From Clostridia bacterium (GTDB taxonomy: Bacteria; Bacillota; Clostridia; Christensenellales; Aristaeellaceae): a stretch of 64,000 bases of DNA. Both the position numbers and the translations under genes were made by a program. Below, one piece after another: positions 51,481 to 60,738 of this stretch. The number at the start of each line of letters is the position of its first letter. Position 1 is the first letter of the stretch. The stretch spans positions 1-64,000 of the forward strand of contig JAFXCE010000129.1 in assembly GCA_017521565.1 (NCBI GenBank), written 5' to 3'. The notes under the pieces are model-generated. The model saw only the letters and a list, made by a program, of their open reading frames with translations. It had not been told where the DNA came from and made no database searches.

Positions 51481-52161
51481 TCATTCTATGCGATGAATGC
51501 GTTCACGAAGGCGCATCATCTTCTCGTCCGTGTTGTGGATGATGTCCGCACACTCCTTGAGCTCGCGCATGATCTCCTCGGCGTCCTCGACCTCTTTTTT
51601 ATACTGCATATCGTGATCAAGCGTCGCCCAGAAATCCATCGCGATCGTGCGGATCTGGATTTCGCAGCGGACAGGGCGAACCGAGTCGGAAAAATACACC
51701 GGAATTTCCACGATCATGTGATAGCTGCGGTATCCGTTGTCTTTCGGGCTCTTGATATAGTCCTTGACATTGATAATCCGCACATCCTGCTGGCGGGCAA
51801 GCATGCGGGCAATCTCATAGATATCGTCAATGTATGCGCAGAGCACACGGATACCCGCGATATCGGAGACCTGCGCAATCATGTTCTCCACCGTAATCTC
51901 GCTGCCATTGCGCCGCAGCTTACGCACAATGGACGAGGGTTTCTTGAGACGGCTCTCGATAAACTCGATCGGATTACGGCGGTAGCGCACTGCAAGATCC
52001 TTGGAGAGCACCTCCAGCTTGGTGCGCATCTCCAGAATCGCGCAGTGATAGCGCATCATCGTCTCCTGATAGAGCGCCTCCTGATCAAATAGATGCTCGG
52101 TATCCGACGGGATGATATCCAGCTCGATGGCCGCCGGTCCTCGCAGTTCATTGTTTCTCAT
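51481..52161 (-). CDS. Small alarmone synthetase, (p)ppGpp synthase (RelQ/YjbM-like)
   Basis: A 226-residue RelA/SpoT-type synthetase domain without hydrolase or regulatory domains. Motifs are RLKKPSSIVRKL, DIAGIRVLC, DYIKSPKDNGYRSYH and CEIQIRTIAMDFWA followed by DHDMQYK. It makes (p)ppGpp or pGpp from ATP and GTP/GDP in stress. Monocistronic, with its own promoter and terminator. Confidence 0.9.
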   Translation of the reverse strand: MRNNELRGPAAIELDIIPSDTEHLFDQEALYQETMMRYHCAILEMRTKLEVLSKDLAVRYRRNPIEFIESRLKKPSSIVRKLRRNGSEITVENMIAQVSDIAGIRVLCAYIDDIYEIARMLARQQDVRIINVKDYIKSPKDNGYRSYHMIVEIPVYFSDSVRPVRCEIQIRTIAMDFWATLDHDMQYKKEVEDAEEIMRELKECADIIHNTDEKMMRLRERIHRIE

Positions 52162-52243
52162 CGCATTCCCTTGAGGGTTACACTTCTTTCCTTGATTTCA
52201 TAGCTGTGTTTTTGCCAAAACATCAGCCATTTTTCTGTGAATA

Positions 52244-52272
52244 ATTATAACACATTTCTTTGTTTCTGTCTA
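52244..52272 (-). promoter_or_regulatory. Promoter of the alarmone synthetase
   Basis: The minus strand has TAGACA (52272-52267), 17-bp spacer, perfect TATAAT (52249-52244), with a leader of about 75 nt. Confidence 0.75.
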
Positions 52273-52349
52273 CGTTCACTTTGCATGCGTTATATGAACA
52301 TTCAATTCTCTTTTCCGGATTTTCTCTTCGTCTTGTGCAAGTATTATTC

Positions 52350-52378
52350 TTGCCAGATCGTTAAAAATAGTGTATGAT
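52350..52378 (+). promoter_or_regulatory. Promoter of the DUF1858 gene
   Basis: TTGCCA (52350-52355), 17-bp spacer, TATGAT (52373-52378), 50 bp before ATG 52429. Confidence 0.8.
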
Positions 52379-52428
52379 ACTCTCGTGTCGAAAAACACCG
52401 CATTGAATTTAAGAAAGAAGGTCTTTTT

Positions 52429-52632
52429 ATGATCACTGCCGATATGACCATTGCTTCCGTAATGAAGCTCGATCCGGAAGTTGCTCCGGTCTTTATGTCC
52501 TTTGGCATGCACTGCCTGTACTGCCCGCACGCCTCCGCTGAGTCCATCGCAGATGCCAGCGCCGTGCACGGCGTCAACGCCGCCGAGCTCGTCAAGGCGC
52601 TCAACAACTTCTTCGAGGCGAAGAACAAGTAA
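52429..52632 (+). CDS. DUF1858 redox-disulfide protein
   Basis: A 67-residue DUF1858 protein (hybrid-cluster-protein-associated redox disulfide domain). It has a CxxC pair in MHCLYCPHA and the pattern ITADMTIASVMKLDPEVAPVF. Family members are thought to pass electrons or sulfur, often near hybrid cluster proteins; none is seen here. AGAAGG lies upstream. Confidence 0.88.
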   Translation: MITADMTIASVMKLDPEVAPVFMSFGMHCLYCPHASAESIADASAVHGVNAAELVKALNNFFEAKNK

Positions 52633-52645
52633 TTCGGTTTCCCCT

Positions 52646-52683
52646 GCGCAGAACGGTTATACTCCGTTCTGCGCTTTTCTTTT
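52646..52683 (+). terminator. Terminator of the DUF1858 gene
   Basis: An 11-bp stem gcgcagaacgg/ccgttctgcgc (52646-52656/52664-52674) followed by TTTTCTTTT. Confidence 0.9.
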
Positions 52684-52694
52684 CCCTGGCATGC

Positions 52695-52730
52695 AAAAAG
52701 CGGCAGGATTATTTTCCCTGCCGCTTTTTT
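52695..52730 (-). terminator. Terminator of the ftsH-DUF1294 unit (bidirectional)
   Basis: Stem aaaaagcggcagg/cctgccgcttttt at 52695-52707/52717-52729, with T-runs on both strands. It lies just beyond the DUF1294 stop at 52739. Confidence 0.88.
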
Positions 52731-52738
52731 GATTTTTA

Positions 52739-53029
52739 TCAGATGATCCCGGTCAGCTTCGCCGTCGCCGCTGCCATCACAAGGATGCTCAGCACTGCGC
52801 CTGCAGGCGCGCTGAGGCGAAACGCAAGATGCTTTGTCTTGTGACGGAAAACCCGCATCGCCGTGAAAGCGCCCACACCGCCCAGCAGCCATGTGCCGGT
52901 CAGCAGCGTCCTCTCCGGAATGCGCCATGCACCCTTTTGAGACCGGCGCTTATCCGCGCCATAGAGGAAAAATACGATCAGGTTGATCACAGCCCATGCG
53001 GTCCAGATGATGGTCAGAATCATGTTCAT
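52739..53029 (-). CDS. DUF1294 small membrane protein
   Basis: A 96-residue membrane protein with two to three helices. The motif FFLYGADKRRSQKGAWRIPERTLL, followed by GGVGAFTAMRVFRHKT, is the DUF1294 signature. Function is unknown. ATG 53029 overlaps the ftsH stop (ATGA); ATG 53023 has better spacing to GAAGAGG and is possible. Confidence 0.85.
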   Translation of the reverse strand: MNMILTIIWTAWAVINLIVFFLYGADKRRSQKGAWRIPERTLLTGTWLLGGVGAFTAMRVFRHKTKHLAFRLSAPAGAVLSILVMAAATAKLTGII

Positions 53030-55041
53030 GCCTCTTCGCCATTCCCGCTTTCCGCAGCTTCTTCGTTCTGCTCAGTTTCATCCTGCTCAGCTTCATCCTG
53101 CTCAGCTTCATCCTGAGCGGGGCCGTCCTGCGCGGATTCCTCTTCCTGATCCTGCGTACAGCCTTCCAGCTTCTGCGCCTCGTTTTCCGCTTCGCCTTCA
53201 AAGGCGGACGGCAGCTGATTCGGCGCCAGAATTGCCATGAATTCGATGCCGGTGATGGTCTCCTTCTCCAGCAGGATCTTCGCCAGCTCGTGCAGCTTCT
53301 CCTTGTTGTCGGTCAGAATCTGCATCGCGCGCTCATAGCAGGACGCAATGATCTGCTTGACCTCCACATCGATGCGCGCAGCCGTCTGATCGGAGCAGAC
53401 CAGCATCGCATCGCCAGTCACATACTGCCCGCTCTGCGTCTCCAGCGCCATCATCCCGAACGTCTCGCTCATGCCAAGGCGCGTGATCATCGCGCGGGCC
53501 AGCTTGGTCGCCTGCTCGATATCGTTGCTCGCGCCGCTGGTGATGCGCCCAAAGACCAGCGCTTCGGCCGCGCGGCCGCCGCAGTAGGTCGTGATCTTGT
53601 CGAGGATCTGCTCGCGGCTCATGAGCAGGCGTTCTTCCTCGTCCACCTGCATCGTATATCCCAGCGCACCGGACGTGCGCGGAACAATCGTGATCTTCTG
53701 CACCGGCGCGGCGTTTTCCAGCTTCGCTGCAACGAGTGCGTGGCCGATCTCATGGTAGGACACGGTCAGCTTGTCGCGCTGGGAAACCACCGCGTTCTTG
53801 CGCTGATAGCCCGCGATGACGGTCTCAATCGCCTCTTCCAGATCCCGCTGCGAAACCGCCTTGCGGCCCGCCTTGACGGCGGCAATCGCGCCCTCGTTGA
53901 TGATATTCGCCAGTTCCGCGCCGGAACAGCCGCTCGTCGAGCGCGCAATCTGGGTATAGTCAATGTTCGGCTCGGTCTTGACCTCCTTCGCATGCACGCG
54001 CAGGATCGCCTCACGGCCCGCCAGATCCGGCAGTTCCACCGGAATGCGGCGGTCAAAACGGCCCGGACGCAGCAGCGCCTTATCCAGAATCTCCGGGCGA
54101 TTGGTTGCCGCCAGAATGACGACGCCCTTGCCCGCGTCAAAGCCGTCCATTTCGGTCAGCAGCTGGTTGAGCGTCTGCTCGCGCTCATCGTTGCCGCCCA
54201 TGCCATGCGCATCGCGGCGCTTGCCGATGGCATCGATCTCGTCGATAAAGACAATGCACGGCGCCTTCTCGCCCGCCTGCTTGAACAGATCGCGCACGCG
54301 CGCCGCGCCCATGCCCACGAACATCTCCACGAATTCCGAACCGGAAATCGAGAAGAACGGCACCTTCGCCTCGCCTGCGACGGCCTTGGCCAGCAGCGTC
54401 TTGCCCGTGCCGGGAGGACCCACAAGCAGCGCGCCCTTGGGCAGCTTCGCGCCGATATCGCGGTACTTCTGCGGATCATGCAGGAAATCGACGATCTCCT
54501 GCAGGGCGTCCTTGGCCTCGTCCTCGCCGGCAACGTCGTCAAACGTCTTGCCGGTCTGCGCCTCCACGTAGATCTTGGCATGGGACTTGCCGAAGGTCAT
54601 GGAGTTTCCGCCCATCTGCTTGCTCATCCGTCTGAACATCAGCGAACCGATGCCATAGAAGATCATCAGCGGCAGCACCCAGGAGAGCAGGAACTCGATG
54701 ATCGGACTCATTTCCTCCGGCACAACCTGACCGAAGGCCACATCCGCATCGAGCAGGCGCTCGACAATCTGATCATCCGCCGTAACCCGGTTGGTGGTAT
54801 AGTAGGTCGCCTTGCCCTCTTCTTCCTGCTCGACAGGCGTGAAGGCGATCTGCTTGTCCTCGATCTGAACCGACTTGATCTGCCCCTCATCGAGCATCTC
54901 GAGGAATTCTGAATACTCCACTTTCTTGACGCTGTAGCGCTCAATCTGCGGGAAGAGCAGGGTATTGAGCAGCATGACCACGACAAGCGTGACAATATAG
55001 TAGATAATCAGCGGCTTTTTTGAATTCTTTTTTTCGTGCAT
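53026..55041 (-). CDS. ftsH: ATP-dependent zinc metalloprotease FtsH
   Basis: A 671-residue membrane AAA protease. Two N-terminal membrane helices flank an extracytoplasmic domain, followed by Walker A GPPGTGKT, Walker [11 protein letters not shown], the SRH arginines (RPGRFDRRI), the zinc site HEIGH and a downstream Asp region ([15 protein letters not shown]). It degrades misfolded membrane proteins and regulators. The last 40 residues are an acidic repeat tail (AEQDE units). ATG 55041 has AAAGGA upstream. Confidence 0.95.
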   Translation of the reverse strand: MHEKKNSKKPLIIYYIVTLVVVMLLNTLLFPQIERYSVKKVEYSEFLEMLDEGQIKSVQIEDKQIAFTPVEQEEEGKATYYTTNRVTADDQIVERLLDADVAFGQVVPEEMSPIIEFLLSWVLPLMIFYGIGSLMFRRMSKQMGGNSMTFGKSHAKIYVEAQTGKTFDDVAGEDEAKDALQEIVDFLHDPQKYRDIGAKLPKGALLVGPPGTGKTLLAKAVAGEAKVPFFSISGSEFVEMFVGMGAARVRDLFKQAGEKAPCIVFIDEIDAIGKRRDAHGMGGNDEREQTLNQLLTEMDGFDAGKGVVILAATNRPEILDKALLRPGRFDRRIPVELPDLAGREAILRVHAKEVKTEPNIDYTQIARSTSGCSGAELANIINEGAIAAVKAGRKAVSQRDLEEAIETVIAGYQRKNAVVSQRDKLTVSYHEIGHALVAAKLENAAPVQKITIVPRTSGALGYTMQVDEEERLLMSREQILDKITTYCGGRAAEALVFGRITSGASNDIEQATKLARAMITRLGMSETFGMMALETQSGQYVTGDAMLVCSDQTAARIDVEVKQIIASCYERAMQILTDNKEKLHELAKILLEKETITGIEFMAILAPNQLPSAFEGEAENEAQKLEGCTQDQEEESAQDGPAQDEAEQDEAEQDETEQNEEAAESGNGEEA

Positions 55042-55085
55042 ATATAATCCTTTCTCGGAGCGGCATTCCGTCTTATGTTGGCTCA

Positions 55086-55114
55086 ATCATACGCCGAAGA
55101 TGCGGAAAAGTCAA
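55086..55114 (-). promoter_or_regulatory. ftsH promoter
   Basis: The minus strand has TTGACT (55114-55109), 17-bp spacer, TATGAT (55091-55086), 45 bp before ATG 55041. Confidence 0.82.
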
Positions 55115-55220
55115 TTCAAACCGGATGAAAGATACAAAAGGGCCGCCGTATTGTCGCGGTATCGCAAACAGCCTCACAGCACCTCACGCACGATGATCGG
55201 TGCAGTTTCCGCCAGACGCA

Positions 55221-55248
55221 AAAGGGATCGCCCTGCGGCGATCCCTTT
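55221..55248 (-). terminator. Terminator after rpsA
   Basis: A 12-bp stem aaagggatcgcc/ggcgatcccttt with a 4-nt loop, 15 bp after the rpsA stop. The T-run on the minus side is TTTTGCG. Confidence 0.82.
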
Positions 55249-55262
55249 GTTTGGCTTATGGA

Positions 55263-56381
55263 TTACTCAGCGTCCAGGCCATCCTCGAAATCGAGACCCT
55301 GCACTTCGGCGTCAAACTCGACTTCCTCGGTCAGCGCCTCACGGATGGACAGGCTGATGCGCTTGGCTTCGGTGTCAACCTTGAGCACCTTCACGCGGAC
55401 AACCTGGCCGACCTGCACGGCGTCTTCCACCTTCGCAATGCGCTTGAGGGCGCACTGGGAGATGTGAACGAGGCCGTCAAGACCCGGCTCGAGCTCGACG
55501 AACGCACCGAACGTGGTGATGCGGACAACCTTGCCCTCGACGATCGCGTCGACCGGATACTTCTCCTCGGCAACTTCCCACGGCTGCGGCTGAAGCGCCT
55601 TCAGGCTCAGCTGGATGCGCTCCTTCTCCTTGTCAACGCCGATGATCTTCACGTTGACTTCCTGGCCCGGGGCCACGATCTCAGACGGATGCTTCACGCG
55701 ATGCCAGGCCAGATCGGTCACATGGATGAGGCCATCCACGCCGCCGATGTCCACAAACGCGCCGAAGTCGGTCAGGCGGCGGACGATGCCCGGCACAACC
55801 TGATCCTTCTCGATCTTCTCCCACGCCTTCTTCTTCTCGTCCATCAGGAAGGCCTTGCGGCTGGCAACGATGCGCTTCTTGGTCTTGTCGACCTCGATGA
55901 TCTTGACAGTCATGGTCTTGCCGACGAACTCGCCGATGTTCTCGACGAAGCGGCGGGACAGGTGGGAAGCCGGGATGAACGCACGGACGCCCATCACATC
56001 AGCGATCAGACCGCCATTGACGGCCTCACGGCCGATGGCTTCGACGCAGGCGCCGGTGTCATGCTCGGCAACGAGCTTCTCCCAGTTCTTGGTGGCCATG
56101 ACCTTGCGCTCGGACAGGAGCACGTAGCCTTCGCCATCGTTCAGCTTAACGACTTCGGCCTCGATCTCGTCCTCGACCTTGCAGTCGGCGGTAACCAGAT
56201 CGTTCTTCTTGATGTAGCCATCAGCCTTGCCGGGGATGCTCACGACAACACCGTCGTCGCTCACATGGGCGACAACACCTTTGACAACCTGACCGGGGCG
56301 GAGCTTGATCATCGTCTCCTCGAGCATCGCGGCGAAGTCCTCGGCGCCTTCGGAAACCAGATTCTTTTCCATGTCGTTCAT
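55263..56381 (-). CDS. rpsA: Ribosomal protein S1-like protein with four S1 domains
   Basis: A 372-residue protein with four S1 RNA-binding domains beginning near residues 30, 115, 200 and 285; the recognisable units are KADGYIKKNDL, VRAFIPASHLS, VDGLIHVTDLAW and LDGLVHISQCA. It is the short Firmicutes form of S1 (E. coli has six domains) and helps bind mRNA to the 30S subunit. GAGGAGG precedes ATG 56381. It lies after ispH, as is common in clostridia. Confidence 0.9.
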   Translation of the reverse strand: MNDMEKNLVSEGAEDFAAMLEETMIKLRPGQVVKGVVAHVSDDGVVVSIPGKADGYIKKNDLVTADCKVEDEIEAEVVKLNDGEGYVLLSERKVMATKNWEKLVAEHDTGACVEAIGREAVNGGLIADVMGVRAFIPASHLSRRFVENIGEFVGKTMTVKIIEVDKTKKRIVASRKAFLMDEKKKAWEKIEKDQVVPGIVRRLTDFGAFVDIGGVDGLIHVTDLAWHRVKHPSEIVAPGQEVNVKIIGVDKEKERIQLSLKALQPQPWEVAEEKYPVDAIVEGKVVRITTFGAFVELEPGLDGLVHISQCALKRIAKVEDAVQVGQVVRVKVLKVDTEAKRISLSIREALTEEVEFDAEVQGLDFEDGLDAE

Positions 56382-56488
56382 ACGGGTACTACCTCCTCAA
56401 GTATCTCTACCGGGCTCTGCCCGGGGATGATACATACTTTATTGAATCACGGCGGAATCCGCCGGGATACACGATTCTTTTGCGGCGC

Positions 56489-57337
56489 TTATGGCGCGTC
56501 CGCGCACATCTCTTCGATGCGTACTTTGACCTGCTCAAGCAGCCACTGCGGCGTTGAAGCGCCGGCGGTGATGGCCACGCGATCCTGCGGCCCGAATACG
56601 CCCGCGGGAACATCCTGCGGCGTCTCGACCTGATACGCGCGCGCGCAGCGCAAACGGCAGGTTTCGAGCAGTTTCTGGGTATTGGAGCTGTTCCTTCCGC
56701 CGACGATGATCATCACATCCGCCTCTTTCGAAAGGCTCTCGGCCTCCTGCTGGCGTTTGCTGGTCGCCGCGCAGATGGTCATGCGCACCGTAAGGTCGCG
56801 AACCTTCTCGCGCACCACGGCAAGCACCGCCTCAAAGCGGTCGCGGCGAAGCGTCGTCTGCGCCACAACGATGGCCCTGCCCGGCAGCTGCGCCGTCTGC
56901 GCGCTCTCCGGCGTCGGCAGAATAAACACATCGCCATGCGCCCAGCCGGCAATGCCGACAATCTCCGGATGCTCCGGTTCGCCGACGATGATCACTGCGC
57001 TGCCATCCTTGCTGTACTCGCGGACAAGCTGATGGATATGCGCCACATGCGGACATGTGCAATCAATGACGGGAATCCCCCGCGCCTCGCACTGCGCATA
57101 GACCTGCGGCGTCACGCCATGGGAACGGATGATGACCGTCTGGCCCGGGGCGACGTCCTCAAGGGACTCTACGCTCCGCACGCCTGCATGTTCAAGGCGC
57201 GCCACTTCCTGCGGATTATGGATCAGCGGCCCGAGCGTGACGCACGGCAGCTGCTGCTTTGCGCAGTCAAACGCTTTATCCACCGCACGTCGAACGCCGA
57301 AACAAAAACCGGCATGTTCACCAATCGTAAGTTTCAT
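56489..57337 (-). CDS. ispH: 4-hydroxy-3-methylbut-2-enyl diphosphate reductase
   Basis: A 282-residue IspH, the last step of the MEP isoprenoid pathway. The three Cys that hold the 4Fe-4S cluster are in AGFCFGVRRAV, DCTCPHV and TICAATSKRQ; HGVTPQV and the GGRNSSNTQKL motif are present. ATG 57337 is used; a GTG two codons earlier is possible, and neither has a strong ribosome site. Part of the cmk-plsC-ispH-rpsA cluster. Confidence 0.94.
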   Translation of the reverse strand: MKLTIGEHAGFCFGVRRAVDKAFDCAKQQLPCVTLGPLIHNPQEVARLEHAGVRSVESLEDVAPGQTVIIRSHGVTPQVYAQCEARGIPVIDCTCPHVAHIHQLVREYSKDGSAVIIVGEPEHPEIVGIAGWAHGDVFILPTPESAQTAQLPGRAIVVAQTTLRRDRFEAVLAVVREKVRDLTVRMTICAATSKRQQEAESLSKEADVMIIVGGRNSSNTQKLLETCRLRCARAYQVETPQDVPAGVFGPQDRVAITAGASTPQWLLEQVKVRIEEMCADAP

Positions 57338-57461
57338 ACACACCCGACCTGTCTGTCCGGCAGAATAAGCCTACTGCTCCTATTACCCATCTTTATGGAT
57401 TCTAGGTGAATATTCATATTCCTGCCGGAAGTTTTTCTTTTTTTCAAAATTTCGAGATTTT

Positions 57462-58187
57462 TTATTGTACGCTTTCCGTGTTGCCCGCCGGAGGGAGGGA
57501 TCTGCCGCCGCTCAGCTTCGCAAACGACGCGGTAATGCGCTTGGTCAGTTCCTCGCAGCTTTCCTTCGTCACCCTGCCCGCGAGCAGATCGTCCATCTCA
57601 ACCGGCTTGCCCACGCGCACGGTCACGCGCCTGAAGAGGCTGTAATCACCGTCGATATAGATCGGCACAACCGGCGCCTTGCTGCGCAGCGCAATCATCG
57701 CCGCGCCGCCCTGCAGCGGCAGCATCGCATCGCCCTTTGAGCGGGTACCCTCCGGGAAGATGCCCATCGTATGTCCCGCTTTTAGCACCGTCATCGACAT
57801 GCGGATGCTGGCCATATCAGCATTTCCGCGGTCGACCGGGATGCCGCGCACCTGAGCCGCAATCCAGGCAAACACCTTGTTGCCCCAGAGCTCCTTTTTG
57901 CCCATAAAGCGGATTTCTCTGTCCCTGGCGCCCATGGCGAGCAGGATCGGATCGAGCCACGCGCGGTGGTTGCCCATGATGATGCATGCGCCTTCCGGCA
58001 GGTTCTCTTCCCCTTCGACGCGGACAAAAAACAGCAGCTTCGTGATTACCGTAAACAGCCCCAGCACCAGCTGATAAAACCAGGAACGGCCCGGGCGCAG
58101 AAGATCCGCCTCGATGGCGGCGTTATCAAGCACCAGCTTTTTCGCATCGCTGCGGATTTCCGGCTTGTTTGCGTTCTTATTTTCCAT
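57462..58187 (-). CDS. plsC: 1-acylglycerol-3-phosphate O-acyltransferase
   Basis: A 241-residue PlsC-type acyltransferase making phosphatidic acid. The catalytic HxxxxD motif is in GNHRAWLDP, the FPEGTRS block binds the acceptor phosphate, and a hydrophobic N-terminal helix (YQLVLGLFTVITKLLFFV) anchors it. ATG 58187 has GGAGG 6 nt upstream and overlaps the cmk end by 11 bp. Confidence 0.9.
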   Translation of the reverse strand: MENKNANKPEIRSDAKKLVLDNAAIEADLLRPGRSWFYQLVLGLFTVITKLLFFVRVEGEENLPEGACIIMGNHRAWLDPILLAMGARDREIRFMGKKELWGNKVFAWIAAQVRGIPVDRGNADMASIRMSMTVLKAGHTMGIFPEGTRSKGDAMLPLQGGAAMIALRSKAPVVPIYIDGDYSLFRRVTVRVGKPVEMDDLLAGRVTKESCEELTKRITASFAKLSGGRSLPPAGNTESVQ

Positions 58188-58848
58188 ATACTTCCTCCAC
58201 AATCGCCACAATGGCGTCTACAGTCTCCTCGGGCGTCAGGCTGGTGGAATCCACCAGCACCGCATCCTCCGCCTGACGCAGCGGATCCGTCTTGCGGTTC
58301 ATGTCCTGCTCGTCGCGGGCGTTGAGTTCGCGCAGCACCTGCTCATACGGCGTGGTATCGCCCTTTTCCATCTGCTGCAGATAGCGCCTGCGGGCACGCT
58401 CCTCCGCCGTCGCGGTCAGGAAGATCTTGCACGGCGAATCCTTGAGCACCACGGTGCCGATGTCGCGCCCGTCGATCAGCATATCCGCCCTGGCCGCCAT
58501 CTCCTGCTGCGCGCGCACCATCCTCCTGCGCACGGCAGGCCACTTCGACACAGCGCTCGCCGCAGCGGACACCTCGCCCGTGCGAATCATTTCGCTCACA
58601 TCCTCACCAAAGAGCAGTGTCCTTTGCGCGCCGTTCTCATAACGAACCTGCACATCCACCTGCTCCACCAGGCTGGACAGCGCTTCCTCGCTGCCCATGT
58701 CCACGCCCCTGCGCAGCGCATACAATCCAAACGCGCGATACATCGCGCCGGTATCCAAATGCAGAATATTGAGCCTCTGCGCAACCTGATCGGCAATCGA
58801 AGACTTGCCCGCGCCCACCGGGCCGTCGATGGCAATATTCATCGGCAT
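58177..58848 (-). CDS. cmk: Cytidylate kinase
   Basis: A 223-residue CMP/dCMP kinase: P-loop DGPVGAGKSS, LDTGAMYRA for CMP binding, DGRDIGTVV and the LID region RARRRYLQQ. ATG 58848 with GGAGGG upstream is chosen; longer in-frame starts run through the promoter. First gene of the cmk-plsC-ispH-rpsA cluster. Confidence 0.93.
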   Translation of the reverse strand: MPMNIAIDGPVGAGKSSIADQVAQRLNILHLDTGAMYRAFGLYALRRGVDMGSEEALSSLVEQVDVQVRYENGAQRTLLFGEDVSEMIRTGEVSAAASAVSKWPAVRRRMVRAQQEMAARADMLIDGRDIGTVVLKDSPCKIFLTATAEERARRRYLQQMEKGDTTPYEQVLRELNARDEQDMNRKTDPLRQAEDAVLVDSTSLTPEETVDAIVAIVEEVYGK

Positions 58849-58897
58849 AGTATTCCCTCCTGTGCGGCTTGACCGCATATCGTTCCAGTATATGTTC

Positions 58898-58927
58898 ATT
58901 ATACGCCATCGCACGCCCACTCTTCAA
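58898..58927 (-). promoter_or_regulatory. cmk cluster promoter
   Basis: The minus strand has TTGAAG (58927-58922), 18-bp spacer, perfect TATAAT (58903-58898), 50 bp before ATG 58848. Confidence 0.7.
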
Positions 58928-59054
58928 GCATCCGTCCTCATTTGGTATTTACTCTCCACATTTTATTGCAACATATTTATTTCAGAACGATCTCCCTCCA
59001 CATTTAACCCTATTCAAGCCTTTTTTAGGGCCACTTTACCCCACCGTCCGAATG

Positions 59055-59063
59055 TGATATAAT
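59055..59063 (+). promoter_or_regulatory. Extended -10 promoter
   Basis: TGATATAAT (TG at 59055-59056, TATAAT 59058-59063) with no clear -35 box, 46 bp before ATG 59109. Confidence 0.55.
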
Positions 59064-59108
59064 CATCCTGCAGGGATGCTTTCCCCAGAAACAGCAGGAG
59101 GTATGGTT

Positions 59109-59582
59109 ATGTATTCCTTTCAGGCAAATGCAGGACGGAAAAAGAGCAGGCAGAAGATCCGGCTCCTCGCCGTCATCATATTCATTCTGACGCTTGCTCT
59201 TATCGGCGTAACGGTCTCCTATCTTCGTACGCGCGGGATCAGCGAGGCAACGAGCGAAGCGCTCATGTCCCGTGTACTCAGCGAAGCATCCGGCGCGCAG
59301 AGCGCCGTTTACCGCCTCACACAGTCCAGCGGCACCAACACCATGACGCTGCTCTCCACGGTGCGCAGCCACATCTACGCCATCCAGAGCATCAACAATA
59401 TCGCCGCAAACATCTATGGCGCAGGCACAAGCCTTGCAGACGGCGAGCTGCTCAGCGCGTGCATTCAGACCATCACGGATATCGAATCCCGCATGCAGGC
59501 TGGCAGCGTGCTGACCACCCTGCAGACTCAGCTGCGCGATCAGGTTGATCAGGTTGTCGCCAGCTTTGGCGGTGCGATCTGA
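59109..59582 (+). CDS. Single-pass membrane protein of unknown function
   Basis: A 157-residue protein: a basic start (GRKKSRQKIR), one membrane helix at about residues 19-41 (LLAVIIFILTLALIGVTVSYL), then an extracytoplasmic helical part rich in Ser/Thr/Ala/Gln with no Cys before the last third. I recognise no family. AGGAGG sits 7 nt before ATG 59109, which is preferred to ATG 59103. It may be a small sensor-like or cell-wall-associated protein. Confidence 0.65.
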   Translation: MYSFQANAGRKKSRQKIRLLAVIIFILTLALIGVTVSYLRTRGISEATSEALMSRVLSEASGAQSAVYRLTQSSGTNTMTLLSTVRSHIYAIQSINNIAANIYGAGTSLADGELLSACIQTITDIESRMQAGSVLTTLQTQLRDQVDQVVASFGGAI

Positions 59583-59621
59583 TACACATTGCAAATCTGC
59601 CGGCCTTTCCGCAAAATTCCC

Positions 59622-59650
59622 TTGACTAGCTTCTTAAATCGTGGCAAAAT
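59622..59650 (+). promoter_or_regulatory. Promoter for the UxuB-like gene
   Basis: TTGACT (59622-59627), 17-bp spacer, CAAAAT (59645-59650), with a leader of about 65 nt. Confidence 0.55.
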
Positions 59651-59722
59651 ATATAAGAGATACACAATTCGCTATCTTTCGTTTTGCGTAACTTATCAAA
59701 AAAGATTTAGGAGTGACTGAAC

Positions 59723-60568
59723 ATGATGAATCTGCCCCTGAATGTTGACTTTACCGGTAAGGTTGTCGTCGTGACCGGCGCTGGCGGCGTCCTGTGCGGC
59801 GATATGGCCCGTGCTTATGCCCAGGCCGGCGCGAAGGTCGCCGCTCTGGACCTGAACGAGGAAGCCGTCAAGAAGCTGGCCGACGAGTGCAAGGCTGAAG
59901 GCTTCATCTGCGAAGGTTACAAGTGCAACGTGCTCGATCCGGAAGCGATCGAGGCTGTCCATCAGCAGGTTCTTAACGATCTCGGTCCGTGCGACATTCT
60001 GGTCAACGGTGCCGGCGGCAACAACCCGCGTGCAACCACCGATAACGAGTATCAGCACGAAGCCAAGGAAGGCCAGAAGACCTTCTTCGATCTCGACGCT
60101 GCCGGCGTTGACTTCGTCTTCAAGCTCAACTTCCAGGGCACGCTGCTCCCGACCCAGGCCTTCGCGAAGGACATGGTCGCCCGCAAGAGCGGCAACATCC
60201 TGAACATCTCCTCCATGAACGCCTATATCCCGCTGACCAAGATCCCGGCGTACTCCGGCGCCAAGGCGGGCATCTCCAACTTCACCCAGTGGCTGGCCAC
60301 CCATTTCGCCGGCACCGGCATCCGCTGCAACGCGATCGCCCCGGGCTTCCTGGTTTCCAACCAGAACCGCGCCCTGCTGTTCAACCCGGACGGCACCCCG
60401 ACCGCCCGCAGCGCGAAGATCCTCAACGGCACCCCGATGGGCCGCTATGTCAACTCCGAGGAGCTCCTCGGCGGTCTGTTCTTCCTGACCGACGACAAGG
60501 CTGCTTCCGCCATCACCGGCGTCATCCTGCCGATCGACGCGGGCTTCGCTGCTTACTCCGGCGTGTAA
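59723..60568 (+). CDS. SDR dehydrogenase, UxuB/YjmF-like (fructuronate reductase)
   Basis: A 281-residue short-chain dehydrogenase. The cofactor loop TGAGGVLCGDMA, with GGVLC in place of the usual GxxxGIG, is characteristic of the SDR-type D-mannonate oxidoreductases. The catalytic Ser-Tyr-Lys set is in ISSMNAYIPL...YSGAKAG. It should reduce fructuronate to mannonate or a similar sugar acid. AGGAGTG precedes ATG 59723. Codon bias is strong, as in glgCDA. No uxuA or uxaC is adjacent. Confidence 0.85.
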   Translation: MMNLPLNVDFTGKVVVVTGAGGVLCGDMARAYAQAGAKVAALDLNEEAVKKLADECKAEGFICEGYKCNVLDPEAIEAVHQQVLNDLGPCDILVNGAGGNNPRATTDNEYQHEAKEGQKTFFDLDAAGVDFVFKLNFQGTLLPTQAFAKDMVARKSGNILNISSMNAYIPLTKIPAYSGAKAGISNFTQWLATHFAGTGIRCNAIAPGFLVSNQNRALLFNPDGTPTARSAKILNGTPMGRYVNSEELLGGLFFLTDDKAASAITGVILPIDAGFAAYSGV

Positions 60569-60583
60569 TCAAGCCATACATCC

Positions 60584-60620
60584 GCCTTCCCGGACAATCT
60601 CCGGGAAGGCTTTTCTTTTA
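60584..60620 (+). terminator. Terminator of the UxuB-like gene
   Basis: An 11-bp stem gccttcccgga/tccgggaaggc (60584-60594/60600-60610) followed by TTTTCTTTTA. Confidence 0.92.
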
Positions 60621-60626
60621 TAACAA

Positions 60627-60655
60627 TTGCCATTCTCTTCTCCGCATGCTATAAT
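60627..60655 (+). promoter_or_regulatory. Promoter of the YczE-like gene
   Basis: TTGCCA (60627-60632), 17-bp spacer, perfect TATAAT (60650-60655), with an 80-nt leader. Confidence 0.85.
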
Positions 60656-60738
60656 GGGCCGGTTTATTCATCATGCGCCATGTGCCATGCGCCACAGGAA
60701 TGCTCCTCAAACAACACATATCGAATGGAGACTGACCC

